From NCBI GenBank assembly GCA_030636465.1, contig DAOVWW010000063.1, positions 1 through 7,690 of the forward strand: a DNA stretch of 7,690 bases, in the 5' to 3' direction. This DNA is from Gammaproteobacteria bacterium (lineage in GTDB: Bacteria; Pseudomonadota; Gammaproteobacteria; BMS3Bbin11). A program made the position numbers and the translations under genes. The notes under the pieces are model-generated. The model worked only from the letters and a program-made list of their open reading frames with translations, had not been told where the DNA came from and searched no databases. Of the stretch, positions 6,832 through 7,690 are shown one piece after another (positions within the stretch are counted from its first letter, which is position 1; the number at the start of each line of letters is the position of its first letter).

Positions 6832-7690
6832 TGATGAATATATGGTCTAAAAACGAGTGCACCATATTGACTGAGCAAAACAGGTTCAGTAAATTTTACA
6901 GGGTTTCATGGCTTGCTCAGGTTTCACTTCTTTTCATTCTGCTGGCGAACCTGGCGTTTATGAATACTGCTGAGGCAGTGGAGAGGTTTGACCATTTCGC
7001 CACTGGTTTTTCGCTTGAGGGTGGTCACACGAATCTTGCCTGTGACAGCTGTCATGTGCAGGGTCAGTTCAAAGGGACGCCACGGTTGTGTGCCACTTGC
7101 CATAATAATTCGATTGCTACCGGAAAGCCGGCAAATCATATTGGTGGAGCAAGCCGCTGTTCTGACTGCCATTCAACCCGCGGTTGGCAAATTGTTCGTT
7201 TTGACCATTCATCAATAACGGGTGCCTGTGCTAGCTGCCATAATGGCACCACTGTTTCAGGCAAACCCGCAAATCACATCCAGAGTAGTAATCAGTGTGA
7301 TAGCTGCCACAAAACGGGCACCTGGAGTAGTACGCGCTTTGATCATTCATCAGTAAAAGGTACTTGTTCGACCTGTCATAACGGTTCCACGGCGACCGGT
7401 AAAACCGCGAACCACATTCAAAGTTCGAACCAGTGTGATAGCTGTCACAACTCCTCGAGCTGGTCGAACGTCCGCTTTGACCATAGTGCGGTCACCGGTA
7501 CCTGCGCCACCTGCCATAATGGTTCGACCGCTACCGGCAAAACAGCCAATCATATCCAGAGCTCAAACCAGTGCGATAGCTGTCATAATTCCTCGAGCTG
7601 GTCGAATGTACGTTTCGACCATAGCAGTGTGACCGGTACCTGTTCGACCTGTCATAATGGTTCTAAGGCCACCGGTAAAACGGCTAATCA
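6831..7690 (+). CDS. Multiheme c-type cytochrome of two-heme repeats, 3' end outside window
   Basis: At least 286 codons of an exported multiheme cytochrome that is still open at the window end. The ATG at 6831 shares its A with the upstream TAA (TAATG), which suggests translational coupling; a second ATG follows at 6834. The signal peptide has its hydrophobic stretch at about 28-44 and likely cleavage at AEA|VE (residue 49). The long N-terminal lead (about 25 residues before the hydrophobic core) leaves open a later start, such as the TTG at 6867. Ten CxxCH sites are visible (first cysteines at 71, 87, 110, 133, 156, 179, 202, 225, 248, 271). Residues 53-75 copy the second half of the upstream gene's module (FDH, T-x-F-x-L, G-x-H, CxxCH). 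From residue 102 a 46-residue unit repeats, each with NHI, CDSCH (CSDCH in the first), W, RFDH and CxxCHNG, so two hemes and two spare histidines. The Ser/Thr/Gly/Asn-rich composition hints at an outer-surface location, but no lipobox is seen. Confidence 0.88.
   Translation, partial: MMNIWSKNECTILTEQNRFSKFYRVSWLAQVSLLFILLANLAFMNTAEAVERFDHFATGFSLEGGHTNLACDSCHVQGQFKGTPRLCATCHNNSIATGKPANHIGGASRCSDCHSTRGWQIVRFDHSSITGACASCHNGTTVSGKPANHIQSSNQCDSCHKTGTWSSTRFDHSSVKGTCSTCHNGSTATGKTANHIQSSNQCDSCHNSSSWSNVRFDHSAVTGTCATCHNGSTATGKTANHIQSSNQCDSCHNSSSWSNVRFDHSSVTGTCSTCHNGSKATGKTAN
7134..7690 (+). repeat. 138-bp tandem repeats in phase with the reading frame
   Basis: Units start at 7134, 7272, 7410 and 7548, each exactly 138 bp (46 codons). 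A fifth begins at 7686 and is cut after five bases. Hand alignment of neighbouring units gives 24, then 37, then 43 identical residues out of 46, so likeness rises downstream. At DNA level units 3 and 4 differ at 29 of 138 positions. The array very likely continues past the window, so the final heme number is unknown. Confidence 0.93.

Noticed and set aside
6795..6850. Frameshift joining the two cytochrome genes
   Set aside because: Neither other frame restores the missing half-module after residue 518, and the second gene has its own signal peptide, so two separate genes explain the sequence better.
7134..7690. CRISPR or non-coding satellite array
   Set aside because: The period is a multiple of three, the frame is open throughout and each unit encodes two CxxCH sites, so it is a coding repeat.

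Overview
The window comes from a Gram-negative bacterium. Three proteins carry Sec-type signal peptides, one of them with 21 c-type heme sites that would be matured in the periplasm. I lean towards a proteobacterium, possibly a gammaproteobacterium, but no taxonomic marker settles this. There are six protein genes, two of them cut by the window edges. I see no RNA gene, insertion sequence or CRISPR array.

Layout. Positions 1-575 (minus strand) hold the N-terminal 191 codons of the large subunit of glutamate synthase (gltB), a housekeeping gene that is probably separate from the rest. Next, on the minus strand and read right to left, is a two-gene unit: a membrane-anchored iron-sulfur flavoprotein (4093-2774) followed with no gap by an exported Sel1/ankyrin-repeat protein (2773-806). 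A 157-bp divergent region separates this unit from a plus-strand series: a five-helix membrane protein with cytochrome-b-like histidine spacing (4251-5069), a 21-heme c-type cytochrome made of 67-residue three-heme modules (5242-6831), and a second multiheme cytochrome (from 6831, open at the window end) made of 46-residue two-heme modules. The last two genes overlap by one base.

How the genes may work together (inference). Positive-inside topology puts the flavin/NAD(P) and Fe-S domains of the flavoprotein on the cytoplasmic face. The membrane protein could hold two stacked b hemes that cross the inner membrane. The 21-heme protein would carry electrons through the periplasm, and the Ser/Thr/Gly/Asn-rich repeat cytochrome could extend outward. 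Together they look like an electron conduit between a cytoplasmic flavin/NAD(P)H centre and an extracellular or outer-membrane partner, as in extracellular electron transfer or metal oxidation/reduction. Direction and final partner cannot be read from this window. The exported ankyrin protein, cotranslated with the flavoprotein, may be a scaffold.

The most unusual points are: the flavoprotein carries its FAD-closing motif ahead of its Rossmann folds, as if circularly permuted; both of its Fe-S motifs lack the second cysteine; the boundary between the two cytochrome genes cuts a three-heme module in half; and the 138-bp repeats of the last gene diverge mostly at silent positions while the protein stays nearly constant.
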